DNA from: Pseudomonas mediterranea CFBP 5447
GTDB taxonomy: Bacteria; Pseudomonadota; Gammaproteobacteria; Pseudomonadales; Pseudomonadaceae
Assembly: GCF_000774145.1 (NCBI RefSeq)
Contig: NZ_KN322983.1
Coordinates: forward strand, 1-64,000
Length of the DNA: 64,000 nucleotides
Direction of reading: 5' to 3'
The stretch's first letter is position 1; each line of letters begins with the position of its first letter. The notes below the pieces were generated by a model. The model was not told the origin of the DNA. It worked only from the letters and a program-made list of their open reading frames with translations, and ran no database searches. A program made the position numbers and the translations under genes. Positions 53,987 to 62,847 of this stretch are shown here, piece by piece.

Positions 53987-56113
53987 ATGTCCAGGTTTTC
54001 TGCCGGCATCGCTTTGGGCACTGCCCAGGCCAGTTGCCCTCCGAATGAGGCACGGGTGCGTTTTCACCCTGCCGTCGCCGCCATGTGCGGCCTGCTACTG
54101 ACGTCTCACGCGCTGGCCGATGAGCACGACCATCATGAAGGCCAGGTCGAGGAACTGAGCCCGACGGTCATTACCGCCATTGCGCCCAGCTCACCGCTGA
54201 CCGTGGTCACCAACCCCAAGGATCCGCGCCAGCCGGTCCCGGCCAGTGACGGCGGTGACTACCTCAAGACCATTCCCGGCTTCGCCCTGGTGCGCAACGG
54301 CGGCACCAACGGCGACCCGGTGCTGCGTGGCATGTTCGGCTCACGGCTGAATATCCTCACCAACGGCAGCACGCTGCTGGGCGCCTGCCCCGGCCGCATG
54401 GATGCGCCGACCTCCTATATCTCACCGGAAACCTATGATCAGCTCACCGTGATCAAGGGCCCGCAAACCGTGTTGTGGGGCCCGGGCGCGTCGGCCGGGA
54501 CCATCCTGTTCGACCGCAAGCCGGAACAGTTCGGTGAGTTGGGCACAAGGGTCAATGCCAGTGTGCTGGCCGGCTCCAACGGTCGCTTCGACAAAGTGCT
54601 GGACGCCGCTGCCGGCGGGTCCCTGGGTTACGTACGGGTGATCGGCAACACCGCCCATTCGGACGATTACCGCGACGGCAACAACGACACCGTGCCGTCG
54701 CGCTACGACAAGTGGAACGGCGACGTCACCCTTGGCTGGACGCCGGATGCCGACACGTTGCTGGAACTGACCGCCGGCAAGGGCGACGGCGAGGCGCGCT
54801 ACGCCGGGCGAGGCATGGACGGTTCGCAGTTCAAGCGTGAAAGCCTAGGGCTGCGTTTCGAACGGTCGAACCTCGGCGAGGTGCTGGATAAGATCGAGGC
54901 CCAGGTCTACTACAACTACGCCGACCACGTGATGGACAACTACACGCTGCGCACGCCTTCAGGCACCGGGATGATGGCCGGGCCCATGGCGTCCAACGTC
55001 GACCGACGCACACTGGGCGCGCGCATCAAGGCCACCTGGCGCTGGGCCGATGTGCAGCTGATCAGCGGCCTGGATGTCCAGACCAACGAGCATCGCCAAC
55101 GCAGCAGCATGGGCGTCGACACCTACAAGGAACTGCCGCGCACCAAGGACGCCGACTTTCACAACTACGGCGTCTTCGGCGAGCTGACCTGGTACGCCGC
55201 CGACCGCGACAGGCTGGTGACCGGCGCCCGTCTCGACCGGGCCTCGGCCAAGGATTACCGGCAGAGCATCGGCTCCGGCATGATGGCCCGACCCAATCCC
55301 ACTGCCGACGATACCCGCGCCGATACCCTGCCCAGCGGTTTCGTCCGCTACGAGCACGACCTGGCAGACAGCCCCACGACGGTTTATGCCGGCCTGGGTC
55401 ACGCGCAACGCTTCCCCGACTACTGGGAGTTGTTCTCGCCGGATAACGGACCCACCGGCTCGCGGAATGCCTTCGATTCGATCAAGCCGGAAAAAACCAC
55501 CCAACTCGACTTCGGCCTGCAGTACAAGACCGAAACCCTCGAAGCCTGGGCGTCGGGGTATATCGGGCAGGTGCGTGACTACATCCTGTTCGACTACACC
55601 CCCGGCATGATGGGCAGCACTTCGCGGGCCGAGAATATCGATGCGCGGATCATGGGCGGCGAGCTCGGCGCGGCCTTCCAACTGACCGAGCATTGGAAAG
55701 CCGATGCGACCCTGGCCTATGCCTGGGGCAAGAACAGCAGCGACGGCACGGCCCTGGCGCAAATGCCACCGCTGGACGCACGCCTGGGCCTGACCTACAG
55801 CGAAGACCGCTGGAGCGCCGGCGCCCTGTGGCGGGTGGTGGCAGCCCAGCATCGCGTCGACGAGAACAGGGGCAACGTGGTGGGCAAGGATTATGGCAAA
55901 AGCTCGGGCTTCGGGGTCTTCTCCCTCAATGGCGCCTACCGCATCAACCCGCATTGGAAGGTCAGCAGCGGCGTCGACAACCTGTTCGGCAAAGCCTACG
56001 CCGAGCACCTGAACCTGGCCGGCAACGCCGGATTCGGCTACCCGGCCAGTGACCCGCAAGCCATCAACGAACCGGGGCGCACGCTCTGGACCAAGGTGGA
56101 CATGAGTTTCTAA
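53987..56113 (+). CDS. oprC: TonB-dependent copper receptor OprC
   Basis: A 708-residue outer-membrane receptor importing copper. Signal peptide at the N-terminus (a rather long leader, residues ~1-45), plug domain with VLRGMFGSRLNILTNG and VIKGPQTVLWGPGASAGTILFDRKP, then the barrel ending in F. The CxxxM-HxM copper site described for PAO1 OprC (Cys143, Met147, His323, Met325, from memory) is matched here by Cys134 and Met138 (CPGRM) and His314 and Met316 (HVM), with identical spacing of 180 between Cys and His. The start is ATG at 53987; the frame is open further upstream. Confidence 0.92.
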   Translation: MSRFSAGIALGTAQASCPPNEARVRFHPAVAAMCGLLLTSHALADEHDHHEGQVEELSPTVITAIAPSSPLTVVTNPKDPRQPVPASDGGDYLKTIPGFALVRNGGTNGDPVLRGMFGSRLNILTNGSTLLGACPGRMDAPTSYISPETYDQLTVIKGPQTVLWGPGASAGTILFDRKPEQFGELGTRVNASVLAGSNGRFDKVLDAAAGGSLGYVRVIGNTAHSDDYRDGNNDTVPSRYDKWNGDVTLGWTPDADTLLELTAGKGDGEARYAGRGMDGSQFKRESLGLRFERSNLGEVLDKIEAQVYYNYADHVMDNYTLRTPSGTGMMAGPMASNVDRRTLGARIKATWRWADVQLISGLDVQTNEHRQRSSMGVDTYKELPRTKDADFHNYGVFGELTWYAADRDRLVTGARLDRASAKDYRQSIGSGMMARPNPTADDTRADTLPSGFVRYEHDLADSPTTVYAGLGHAQRFPDYWELFSPDNGPTGSRNAFDSIKPEKTTQLDFGLQYKTETLEAWASGYIGQVRDYILFDYTPGMMGSTSRAENIDARIMGGELGAAFQLTEHWKADATLAYAWGKNSSDGTALAQMPPLDARLGLTYSEDRWSAGALWRVVAAQHRVDENRGNVVGKDYGKSSGFGVFSLNGAYRINPHWKVSSGVDNLFGKAYAEHLNLAGNAGFGYPASDPQAINEPGRTLWTKVDMSF

Positions 56114-56131
56114 CAACAAGTGCACAGAACC

Positions 56132-56219
56132 TGTGGGAGCGAGCCTGCTCGCGATGCGGTCTATCAGTCACCTCGATGCTGAATGTACCGCCGCTTTCGC
56201 GAGCAGGCTCGCTCCCACA
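56132..56219. repeat. REPIN between oprC and the PepSY gene
   Basis: Inverted arms TGTGGGAGCGAGCCTGCTCG and CGAGCAGGCTCGCTCCCACA, with about 45 bases of spacer. It may end or stabilise the oprC transcript. Confidence 0.92.
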
Positions 56220-56264
56220 GGGATCTGATCGTACAACCACATTTGCCAAGCGGAGCGCTTTTCG

Positions 56265-57644
56265 ATGAGCCAACCGAAACCGAATTTCTACAACCTGGCC
56301 TGGCGCTGGCATTTCTATGCCGGGCTGTTCGTCGCACCATTCATGGTGATGCTGGCCCTGACCGGCATCATCTACCTGTTCAAGCCGCAACTCGATCCAC
56401 TGATGTACGGCAACCTGCTGAACGTCCCGGCCGGCCATCACACGATGGCTGCGGACGACCTGCTCCAACAGGTCCGCCAGGCCTACCCCGAAGCCCAGGT
56501 AAAACAGTACCTGCCACCGGCCGACGCCGAACGCAGCGCGCAGTTCGTGGTGATCGACAAGGGCCGGGAGCTGAACGTCTTCATCGACCCATACCACGGC
56601 GACGTCCTCGGCGAACAGGACGCCAAGAACAACCTGCAAGCCATGGCCAGGGCCATCCACGGTGAACTGTTGATCGGCACCGTCGGTGATCGGTTGGTGG
56701 AAATGGCTGCCGGCTGGGGCGTGGTGCTGGTGGTGTCGGGGCTGTACCTGTGGTGGCCGCGCGGGCAATCGTCCGCCGGGGTCCTGTGGCCGCGCTGGAA
56801 TGCTCGTGGCCGGCTGTTCTGGCGCGACCTGCACGTTGTCATCGGCTTCTGGGGCGCGGCGTTGCTGCTGGTGATGCTGCTCAGCGGCATGACCTGGACC
56901 GGCTTCTGGGGCAAACAGTACGCCAATCTCTGGAATCGCTTCCCCGCCGCGATGTGGAATGACGTGCCCAAGTCCGACGCCGACGCCGGCAGCCTCAACA
57001 GCGCCCATCGCCAGACCGTGCCCTGGGCCGTGGAGAACACGCCGATGCCGATGTCCGGCGATCATGCCGAGCACATGGCCCACGGTGGCATGCACGAGGG
57101 TCCTGCCGCCCCGGCCATCAGCCTGCAAGCGGTGCAGGACATCGCCGCCGCGCACAAGGTCACACCTGGCTACAGCATCACCCTGCCGACCACGGCCACG
57201 GGAGTCTTCACCATCGCCGTGTTCGCCGATGATCCGCGCAACGACGCGACTCTCCATGTGGACCAGTACACCGGCAAGGTCCTGGCCGATGTGCGCTGGG
57301 CTCACTACAGCGTCGTCGCCCGCGCCACCGAAACCGGCGTCATGTTGCACGAAGGCAAGATGTTCGGCCCGGCGAACCAGATCGTGGTACTGCTGATCTG
57401 CCTGATGATCCTGCTCAGCGCCGTGAGCGGCATAGTGATGTGGTGGAAGCGCCGGCCACAGGGCAAGCTTGGCGTACCGCCCATGCGTCACGACCTGCCG
57501 ACGTGGAAAACCGGGGTGTTCATCATGCTGGTCCTGGCGGTGGTATTTCCGTTGGTGGGGGCGTCGCTGGTGGTGGTGTGGATGATCGACCGCCTGTGGA
57601 TTTCGCGCAGGGCCCAGGACATCCGCAGTGATGCAATCTCCTGA
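56265..57644 (+). CDS. PepSY-associated transmembrane protein
   Basis: A 459-residue inner-membrane protein of the PepSY-TM type, often encoded next to TonB receptors for iron or copper and thought to act in reduction or release of the metal. Four main hydrophobic helices: near 18-40 (FYAGLFVAPFMVMLALTGIIYLF), 148-165, 195-220 and 365-385, plus a last one near 415-440. PepSY-like repeats lie in the periplasmic parts. A His/Met-rich stretch (MPMSGDHAEHMAHGGMHEG) agrees with copper. Confidence 0.87.
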   Translation: MSQPKPNFYNLAWRWHFYAGLFVAPFMVMLALTGIIYLFKPQLDPLMYGNLLNVPAGHHTMAADDLLQQVRQAYPEAQVKQYLPPADAERSAQFVVIDKGRELNVFIDPYHGDVLGEQDAKNNLQAMARAIHGELLIGTVGDRLVEMAAGWGVVLVVSGLYLWWPRGQSSAGVLWPRWNARGRLFWRDLHVVIGFWGAALLLVMLLSGMTWTGFWGKQYANLWNRFPAAMWNDVPKSDADAGSLNSAHRQTVPWAVENTPMPMSGDHAEHMAHGGMHEGPAAPAISLQAVQDIAAAHKVTPGYSITLPTTATGVFTIAVFADDPRNDATLHVDQYTGKVLADVRWAHYSVVARATETGVMLHEGKMFGPANQIVVLLICLMILLSAVSGIVMWWKRRPQGKLGVPPMRHDLPTWKTGVFIMLVLAVVFPLVGASLVVVWMIDRLWISRRAQDIRSDAIS

Positions 57645-57651
57645 GCGACGG

Positions 57652-57999
57652 TCAAGGCCGGAACAGGTCGCCACAGGATTCCGGCTGGAGGACACCATTG
57701 CAGACGTGGAGTTTTTCCACGTCGAGAACCTTGATGTCTTCGATCTCGTTTGGCGTGCCGCCGCCGTAGTCATTCCTGCATGTCACAGCGATCCGGCACC
57801 GCCCGTTGCCCTGCGGCTCGATCATCGGGGGAGGCGGGCGGCCGGTGTCCATCGCACTCACCGTTGCCTTGCAACTGAAGCTGATCGGGTTCCTCTTCCA
57901 TGCCTGCTCGCACGGATGCCCGGAGGCTACGGCCAAGCGAATGGCGATACACCCGAAGACCAGTGCACCAATGAAAGTCACAAGCCTGGTCGTGGTCAT
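57652..57999 (-). CDS. Small secreted Cys-containing protein
   Basis: A 115-residue protein with an N-terminal hydrophobic signal (TTRLVTFIGALVFGCIAIRLAVASG). The mature part contains six cysteines (HPCEQAW, FSCKATV, GRCRIAVTCRND, HVCNGV, ESCGDLF), suggesting disulphide bonds. Convergent with the PepSY gene, with 7 bases between stops. The start at 57999 precedes the signal peptide; the longer frame is not supported. Ribosome site weak. Function unknown. Confidence 0.65.
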   Translation of the reverse strand: MTTTRLVTFIGALVFGCIAIRLAVASGHPCEQAWKRNPISFSCKATVSAMDTGRPPPPMIEPQGNGRCRIAVTCRNDYGGGTPNEIEDIKVLDVEKLHVCNGVLQPESCGDLFRP

Positions 58000-58216
58000 G
58001 GCGTTTCTTCCCTTTTTGGGGAATAAGCAGGCTAACCTGCCTCGATCCCGGGGACTACTGTCAGGTCTGACAGGTCCGTGCCGGCTCGCCAGGAGAGAGG
58101 CTGGATACACCGTCTGAGAAGGTTTCATCTTGATGCTGAAGACAGTGCGTTAACGGAAGGCGGCGCGAAACCTCTACAATCGCGCCCGCTGCCGAACTGT
58201 AAGCACAGCCCGCGAA

Positions 58217-58309
58217 TGTGGGAGCGAGCCTGCTCGCGATAGCGCCGGGTCAGCCAGAGAAGCGGCGACTGATCCGCCGCTATGCGCTCGTCCGAGCGAG
58301 CCACAGGGG
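58217..58309. repeat. REPIN with degenerate right arm
   Basis: The left arm TGTGGGAGCGAGCCTGCTCG is intact. A right arm can be traced as CTATGCGCTCGTCCGAGCGAGCCACAGG-like sequence (58281-58309) but has many changes. It lies in the 342-base gap upstream of the ABC importer; the rest of that gap (58000-58216) shows no gene. Confidence 0.6.
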
Positions 58310-58341
58310 AATGTGTTTTAACCGATCATTTGAGTACACGC

Positions 58342-59130
58342 ATGACCTCGCTGACCCTCTCTCACCTTGCCTGGACACCCCTGGGCCATGGCCACTGCCA
58401 TCACCAGTTCCAACTGCGTGACGCCACGTTGCAGGTGGCGGCCGGGGAGTTCGTCGGGTTGATCGGGCCCAACGGCAGCGGCAAGACCAGCCTGTTGCGG
58501 TGCGCCTATCGGTTCAGCCCGCCGGAGAGCGGCGAGGTGAAACTCGACCACCACAACGTCTGGCGCCAGTCATCACGCTGGTGCGCGCAACGTATTGCCG
58601 TGGTACTGCAGGAGTTTCCCGACGCCTTTGGCCTGACGGTCGAGGAGGTGGTCGCCATGGGTCGCACGCCCCACAAGGGCCTGTTCGATGGCGACAACCA
58701 CGAGGACCGGCGCCTGATCAGCCAGGCCCTGGAAGCGGTAGGGCTGCAAGGCTTCGGCGAACATGCCTTCGCCACCCTCTCGGGCGGTGAAAAACAGCGG
58801 GTGATCCTGGCCCGTGCCTTGGCCCAGCAACCGCAATTGCTGATCCTCGACGAGCCGACCAATCATCTCGACCCGCGTTATCAACTCGAACTGCTGCAAT
58901 TGATCAAGCGCCTGGGGGTCGGCACCCTCGCCAGCATTCACGACCTGAACCTCGCCGCCGCCTTCTGTGACCGGCTCTACGTCATCGAACACGGCCGTAT
59001 CGTCGCCAGCGGCACTCCCAAGGATGTGCTGACCGCCGCGCTGCTGCATGACGTCTTCGGCGTCGAAGCCCTGGTGGATGAGCATCCCCTCGCCGGCTAC
59101 CCACGAATCACCTGGATAACCCAACCATGA
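58342..59130 (+). CDS. ABC importer ATP-binding protein (FecE/BtuD type)
   Basis: A 262-residue ATPase of the iron-siderophore/cobalamin importer class. Walker A GPNGSGKTSLL, Q-loop VVLQEFP, signature LSGGEKQRV, Walker B LLILDEPTNHLD and the switch histidine in ASIHDLNLAA are intact. The start at 58342 is ATG; a TTG five codons upstream is an alternative. The stop overlaps the next gene (ATGA). Together with the binding protein and the permease it makes a complete importer. Substrate unknown: iron-chelate or corrinoid. Confidence 0.92.
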   Translation: MTSLTLSHLAWTPLGHGHCHHQFQLRDATLQVAAGEFVGLIGPNGSGKTSLLRCAYRFSPPESGEVKLDHHNVWRQSSRWCAQRIAVVLQEFPDAFGLTVEEVVAMGRTPHKGLFDGDNHEDRRLISQALEAVGLQGFGEHAFATLSGGEKQRVILARALAQQPQLLILDEPTNHLDPRYQLELLQLIKRLGVGTLASIHDLNLAAAFCDRLYVIEHGRIVASGTPKDVLTAALLHDVFGVEALVDEHPLAGYPRITWITQP

Positions 59131-60074
59131 CCCTGCGTTCCCTGTTGCTTCTGCCGCTGCTGCTGTGCAGCGCCCACACCCTGGCCGAATCCACCCGCTA
59201 TCCGTTGACGATCCAGAGCTGCAACCGTCAGGTGGTGTTCAACCAAGCCCCCCGGCATGCCGTCAGCCACGACATCAACATGACCCAGATGATGCTCGCC
59301 CTCGGGCTCAAATCGCACATGGTCGGCTACAGCGGCATCAGCGGCTGGAAATCGGTGACGCCCGAGATGGCGAAGATCCTCGATGGCCTGCCGGAACTGG
59401 CAGCCAAGTACCCTTCGGTGGAAACCCTGCTCAACGCCAACGTGGATTTCTTCTTCGCCGGTTGGGACTATGGCATGCGGGTCGGCGGTGACCTGACGCC
59501 GCAGACCCTGCAGCCGTTGGGCATCAATGTGTACGAATTGACCGAGTCCTGCGCGTTCGTGATGAAACGTCCGGCGGCTTCGCTGGAAGATACCTATAAC
59601 GACCTGCGCAATCTCGGGAAGATTTTCGACGTCCAGGACCGCGCCGATGCGCTGATCGCCACGATGCAGGCCCAGGTGACCGAGGTCCGCAAACACCTGC
59701 CGCCCGACCGGCCCCGGGTGTTCCTCTACGACAGCGGTGAAGACCGGGCCATGACCTCCGGCCGACTCGGCATGCCCCAGGCCCTGATCGACGCGGCGGG
59801 CGGGCGCAATATCCTCGATGGCCTGGAAACCAGCTGGACCCGGGTGAACTGGGAAAACGTGGTCGAGCATAACCCCGAGGTCATCGTGATCGTCGATTAC
59901 GGCGAAGTCAGTGCCGAACAGAAACAACAATTCCTGCTGGACAACCCGGCCTTGCAGTCGGTGGATGCGATCAAGCACCGGCGCTTCATCGTGATTCCCT
60001 ACGTCCAGGCCACGCCAGGCATCGATAACGTGGTGGCGGTGCAGACCCTGGCGAAGGGTTTCCACGACCGATGA
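59127..60074 (+). CDS. ABC importer periplasmic substrate-binding protein (FecB/BtuF type)
   Basis: A 315-residue protein with a signal peptide (LRSLLLLPLLLCSAHTLAES) and a helical-backbone binding fold (PF01497 type): PRHAVSHDINMTQMMLALGLKSHMVGYSG, FFFAGWDYGMRVGG, LTPQTLQPLGINVYEL, NILDGLETSWTRVNWENVVEHNPEVIVIVDYGE. Such proteins bind ferric siderophores, haem or cobalamin. A similar three-gene set lies near the cobalamin genes in PAO1 (PA2912-2914, from memory), so corrinoid or iron uptake is likely but not shown. Overlaps both neighbours by four bases. Confidence 0.9.
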   Translation: MTLRSLLLLPLLLCSAHTLAESTRYPLTIQSCNRQVVFNQAPRHAVSHDINMTQMMLALGLKSHMVGYSGISGWKSVTPEMAKILDGLPELAAKYPSVETLLNANVDFFFAGWDYGMRVGGDLTPQTLQPLGINVYELTESCAFVMKRPAASLEDTYNDLRNLGKIFDVQDRADALIATMQAQVTEVRKHLPPDRPRVFLYDSGEDRAMTSGRLGMPQALIDAAGGRNILDGLETSWTRVNWENVVEHNPEVIVIVDYGEVSAEQKQQFLLDNPALQSVDAIKHRRFIVIPYVQATPGIDNVVAVQTLAKGFHDR

Positions 60075-61081
60075 ACCCTCGTCGCTATGCCGGACTGTTG
60101 ATCTTCCTCGGCGCGCTGATGCTGTTGTCGTGCGTGGTGTCCCTGGGCTTCGGGCCGGCGCGGGTGCCGGTGGCCGTGGTCTGGGACATTTTGCTGAACA
60201 AGGCCTTCGGCATGGGGGAGGTCTATTGGACGGCCGGCCAGGAACACATCGTCTGGCTGATCCGCGTGCCGCGCCTGCTGCTCGGTGCGCTGGTGGGCGC
60301 CGGGCTGGCATTGATCGGCGCGGTGCTGCAAGCGGTGACCCGCAACCCGCTGGCCGACCCGCACCTGCTCGGGGTCACCTCCGGCGCGACCTTCGGGGCG
60401 GTCATCGTGGTGCTGCATGTCGGGGAAATCGTCGGCCTGCTGACCCTGCCCCTCGCCGCGTTCATCGGCGCGTTGCTGAGCATGCTGTTGGTGCTGGCGA
60501 TTGCCAGCCGTCAGGGTCGCCTGGAAAGCGATCGCCTGTTGCTGTGCGGCGTGGCGGTGTCATTCGTGATGATGGCGGCGGCCAACCTGCTGCTGTTCCT
60601 GGGTGACCATCGGGCCAGCTCCGCAGTGATGTTCTGGATGCTCGGCGGCCTGGGCCTGGCGCGCTGGGAACTGCTGGCGGTGCCCGCCGCCAGCGTCCTG
60701 TTGGGACTGGTCCTGCTGCTGGGAATGGCTCGGCCGTTGAATGCCCTGATGGCGGGCGAACAGAGCGCCGTGACCCTGGGCCTGAACGCGGCGAAGGCGC
60801 GGTTGTGGATCTTCCTGATCGCGTCGCTGATGACCGGCGTGCTGGTGTCCATCAGCGGCTCGATCGGATTCGTCGGGCTGATGGTGCCGCACATCGCCCG
60901 GCGCCTGGTGGGCGCCGAGCATCGTCGCTTGCTGCCGGCCTGCGTGCTGCTGGGCAGCCTGTTCCTGGTGTGGGTAGATGTGGCCGCGCGGACCCTGATC
61001 GCACCGGAGGACCTGCCGATCGGTGTGGCGACCGCCGCCATTGGCGGGCTGTTTTTCATCGGACTGATGCGCCGGCGCTGA
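60071..61081 (+). CDS. ABC importer permease (FecCD/BtuC type)
   Basis: A 336-residue membrane permease with about nine to ten helices. FecCD family features: RVPRLLLGALVGAGLALIGAVLQAVTRNPLADPHLLGVTSGA, GGLGLARWELL, SISGSIGFVGLMVPHIARRLVGAEHRRLLPA (the EAA-like ATPase contact) and DVAARTLIAPEDLPIGVATAAIGGLFFIGLM. It is the third gene of the coupled importer operon. A REPIN follows the stop. Confidence 0.92.
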   Translation: MNPRRYAGLLIFLGALMLLSCVVSLGFGPARVPVAVVWDILLNKAFGMGEVYWTAGQEHIVWLIRVPRLLLGALVGAGLALIGAVLQAVTRNPLADPHLLGVTSGATFGAVIVVLHVGEIVGLLTLPLAAFIGALLSMLLVLAIASRQGRLESDRLLLCGVAVSFVMMAAANLLLFLGDHRASSAVMFWMLGGLGLARWELLAVPAASVLLGLVLLLGMARPLNALMAGEQSAVTLGLNAAKARLWIFLIASLMTGVLVSISGSIGFVGLMVPHIARRLVGAEHRRLLPACVLLGSLFLVWVDVAARTLIAPEDLPIGVATAAIGGLFFIGLMRRR

Positions 61082-61113
61082 GCTTCCGAATCTTCTATCC
61101 ACAGCACTTCCGC

Positions 61114-61202
61114 TGTGGGAGCGAGCCTGCTCGCGATAGCGGTGGATCAGTCCCATCGTCTCTGGCTGACCCAGCGCTATCGCGAGCAGGCTCGCTCCCA
61201 CA
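61114..61202. repeat. REPIN after the ABC importer
   Basis: Inverted arms TGTGGGAGCGAGCCTGCTCG and CGAGCAGGCTCGCTCCCACA. The following 61203-61422 (about 220 bases) leads to urtA; it has no supported gene and presumably holds the urtA promoter, but I cannot place the boxes. Confidence 0.92.
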
Positions 61203-61422
61203 TTAGCGCAGTCGGTGGCTGCGATATCCGCGCACCGATGTGGCGCATCCGATCGCACCAGCGCACAAACGACGGTCGCTCGTGGTGCGCCGCCCCGCTC
61301 TCCCCACCGCACCGCCCCCTGCATTTCCCGGCCTTAGCAGGACCGGGCACACCCCTTGCAAAAGCCCGTTCCAGCGTCCGCATCTGCCCTCGATAAAAAC
61401 ACCCATTCACGGAGATCGCACC

Positions 61423-62688
61423 ATGAAACGTCGTAGCTTGATCAAGGCTTTTACCCTCTCGGCCAGCATTGCCGCGATGGGCATGGCCTGGACCGTCCAG
61501 GCCGCCGAGACCATCAAGGTCGGCATCCTGCATTCGCTGTCCGGGACCATGGCGATTTCCGAGACGTCCCTCAAGGACATGGCGCTGATGACCATCGACG
61601 AAATCAATGCCAAGGGCGGTGTGAACGGCAAGCAGCTCGAAGCGGTGGTCGTGGACCCGGCTTCGAACTGGCCGCTGTTTGCGGAAAAAGGCCGGCAGCT
61701 GCTGACCCAGGACAAGGTCGCCGTGGTGTTCGGCTGCTGGACGTCGGTGTCGCGCAAATCGGTGTTGCCGGTATTCGAAGAACTCAACGGCCTGCTGTTC
61801 TACCCGGTGCAGTACGAAGGCGAAGAGATGTCGCCGAACGTGTTCTATACCGGCGCAGCACCGAACCAGCAAGCGATTCCGGCGGTGGAATACCTGATGA
61901 GCGAAGAAGGCGGCAGCGCCAAGCGCTACTTCCTGCTGGGCACCGACTACGTCTATCCGCGCACCACCAACAAGATCCTGCGGGCGTTCCTGCATTCCAA
62001 AGGCGTGGCAGACAAGGACATCGAAGAGGTCTACACCCCGTTCGGCCACAGCGATTACCAGACCATCGTGGCGAGCATCAAGAAGTTCTCGGCCGGCGGC
62101 AAGACCGCGGTCATCTCCACGGTCAACGGTGACTCCAACGTGCCGTTCTACAAGGAACTGGCCAACCAGGGCCTGAAAGCCACGGACGTACCGGTGGTGG
62201 CTTTCTCGGTAGGCGAAGAAGAACTGCGCGGCATCGACACCAAACCGCTGGTGGGCAACCTGGCGGCCTGGAACTACTTCGAATCGGTGGATAACCCGGC
62301 GAACAAGCAATTCGTCGATGCCTGGAAAGCCTATGCCAAGGCCAAGAACCTGCCGGGCGCCGACAAAGCCGTGACCAACGACCCGATGGAAGCCACCTAC
62401 GTCGGTATCCACATGTGGGCCCAGGCGGCGGAAAAGGCCAAGTCCACCGACGTCGACAAGGTCCGCGAAGCCCTCGCCGGCCAGACCTTCGCCGCGCCGT
62501 CGGGCTACACCCTGACCATGGACAAGACCAACCACCACCTGCACAAGCCGGTGATGATCGGCGAGATCCAGGCCGACGGTCAGTTCAACGTGGTCTGGCA
62601 GACCGAAGGCCCGATCCGCGCCCAACCGTGGAGCCCGTTCATCGCCGGCAACGACAAGAAGCCCGACTATGCGGTGAAGGGTAACTGA
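61423..62688 (+). CDS. urtA: Urea ABC transporter substrate-binding protein
   Basis: A 421-residue periplasmic protein of the UrtA/AmiC type that binds urea for the UrtABCDE importer. The N-terminus MKRRSLIKAFTLSASIAAMG has a twin-arginine-like start followed by a signal sequence ending in VQAAE. Family features: VGILHSLSGTMAISETSLKDMALMTIDEINAKGG, VFGCWTSVSRKSVLPVFEEL, FYPVQYEGEEMSPNVFYTGA, GTDYVYPRTTNKILRAFL. GGAG precedes the ATG by about 10 bases. In PAO1 it follows retS and one more gene (PA4858), so the block before it here is an insertion. Confidence 0.94.
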   Translation: MKRRSLIKAFTLSASIAAMGMAWTVQAAETIKVGILHSLSGTMAISETSLKDMALMTIDEINAKGGVNGKQLEAVVVDPASNWPLFAEKGRQLLTQDKVAVVFGCWTSVSRKSVLPVFEELNGLLFYPVQYEGEEMSPNVFYTGAAPNQQAIPAVEYLMSEEGGSAKRYFLLGTDYVYPRTTNKILRAFLHSKGVADKDIEEVYTPFGHSDYQTIVASIKKFSAGGKTAVISTVNGDSNVPFYKELANQGLKATDVPVVAFSVGEEELRGIDTKPLVGNLAAWNYFESVDNPANKQFVDAWKAYAKAKNLPGADKAVTNDPMEATYVGIHMWAQAAEKAKSTDVDKVREALAGQTFAAPSGYTLTMDKTNHHLHKPVMIGEIQADGQFNVVWQTEGPIRAQPWSPFIAGNDKKPDYAVKGN

Positions 62689-62733
62689 GCCCATGGGTGT
62701 CGGCCCCGGATCCCGGGACCGACACACGACTCC

Positions 62734-62822
62734 TGTGGGAGCGAGCCTGCTCGCGATAGCGCTGGATCAGTCAGCACAAACGTGACAGGTAGACCGCTAT
62801 CGCGAGCAGGCTCGCTCCCACA
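62734..62822. repeat. REPIN between urtA and urtB
   Basis: Inverted arms TGTGGGAGCGAGCCTGCTCG and CGAGCAGGCTCGCTCCCACA, inside the urt operon. Such intra-operon REPINs can cause differential stability, favouring the binding-protein message over that of the permease. Confidence 0.92.
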
Positions 62823-62847
62823 AAAAGCACTGCGCAAGGCCGAGCAT

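Noticed and set aside
57628..58026. 132-codon plus-strand frame after the PepSY gene
   Set aside because: It overlaps the minus-strand small secreted protein, which has a convincing signal peptide and cysteine pattern; the plus-strand product has neither.
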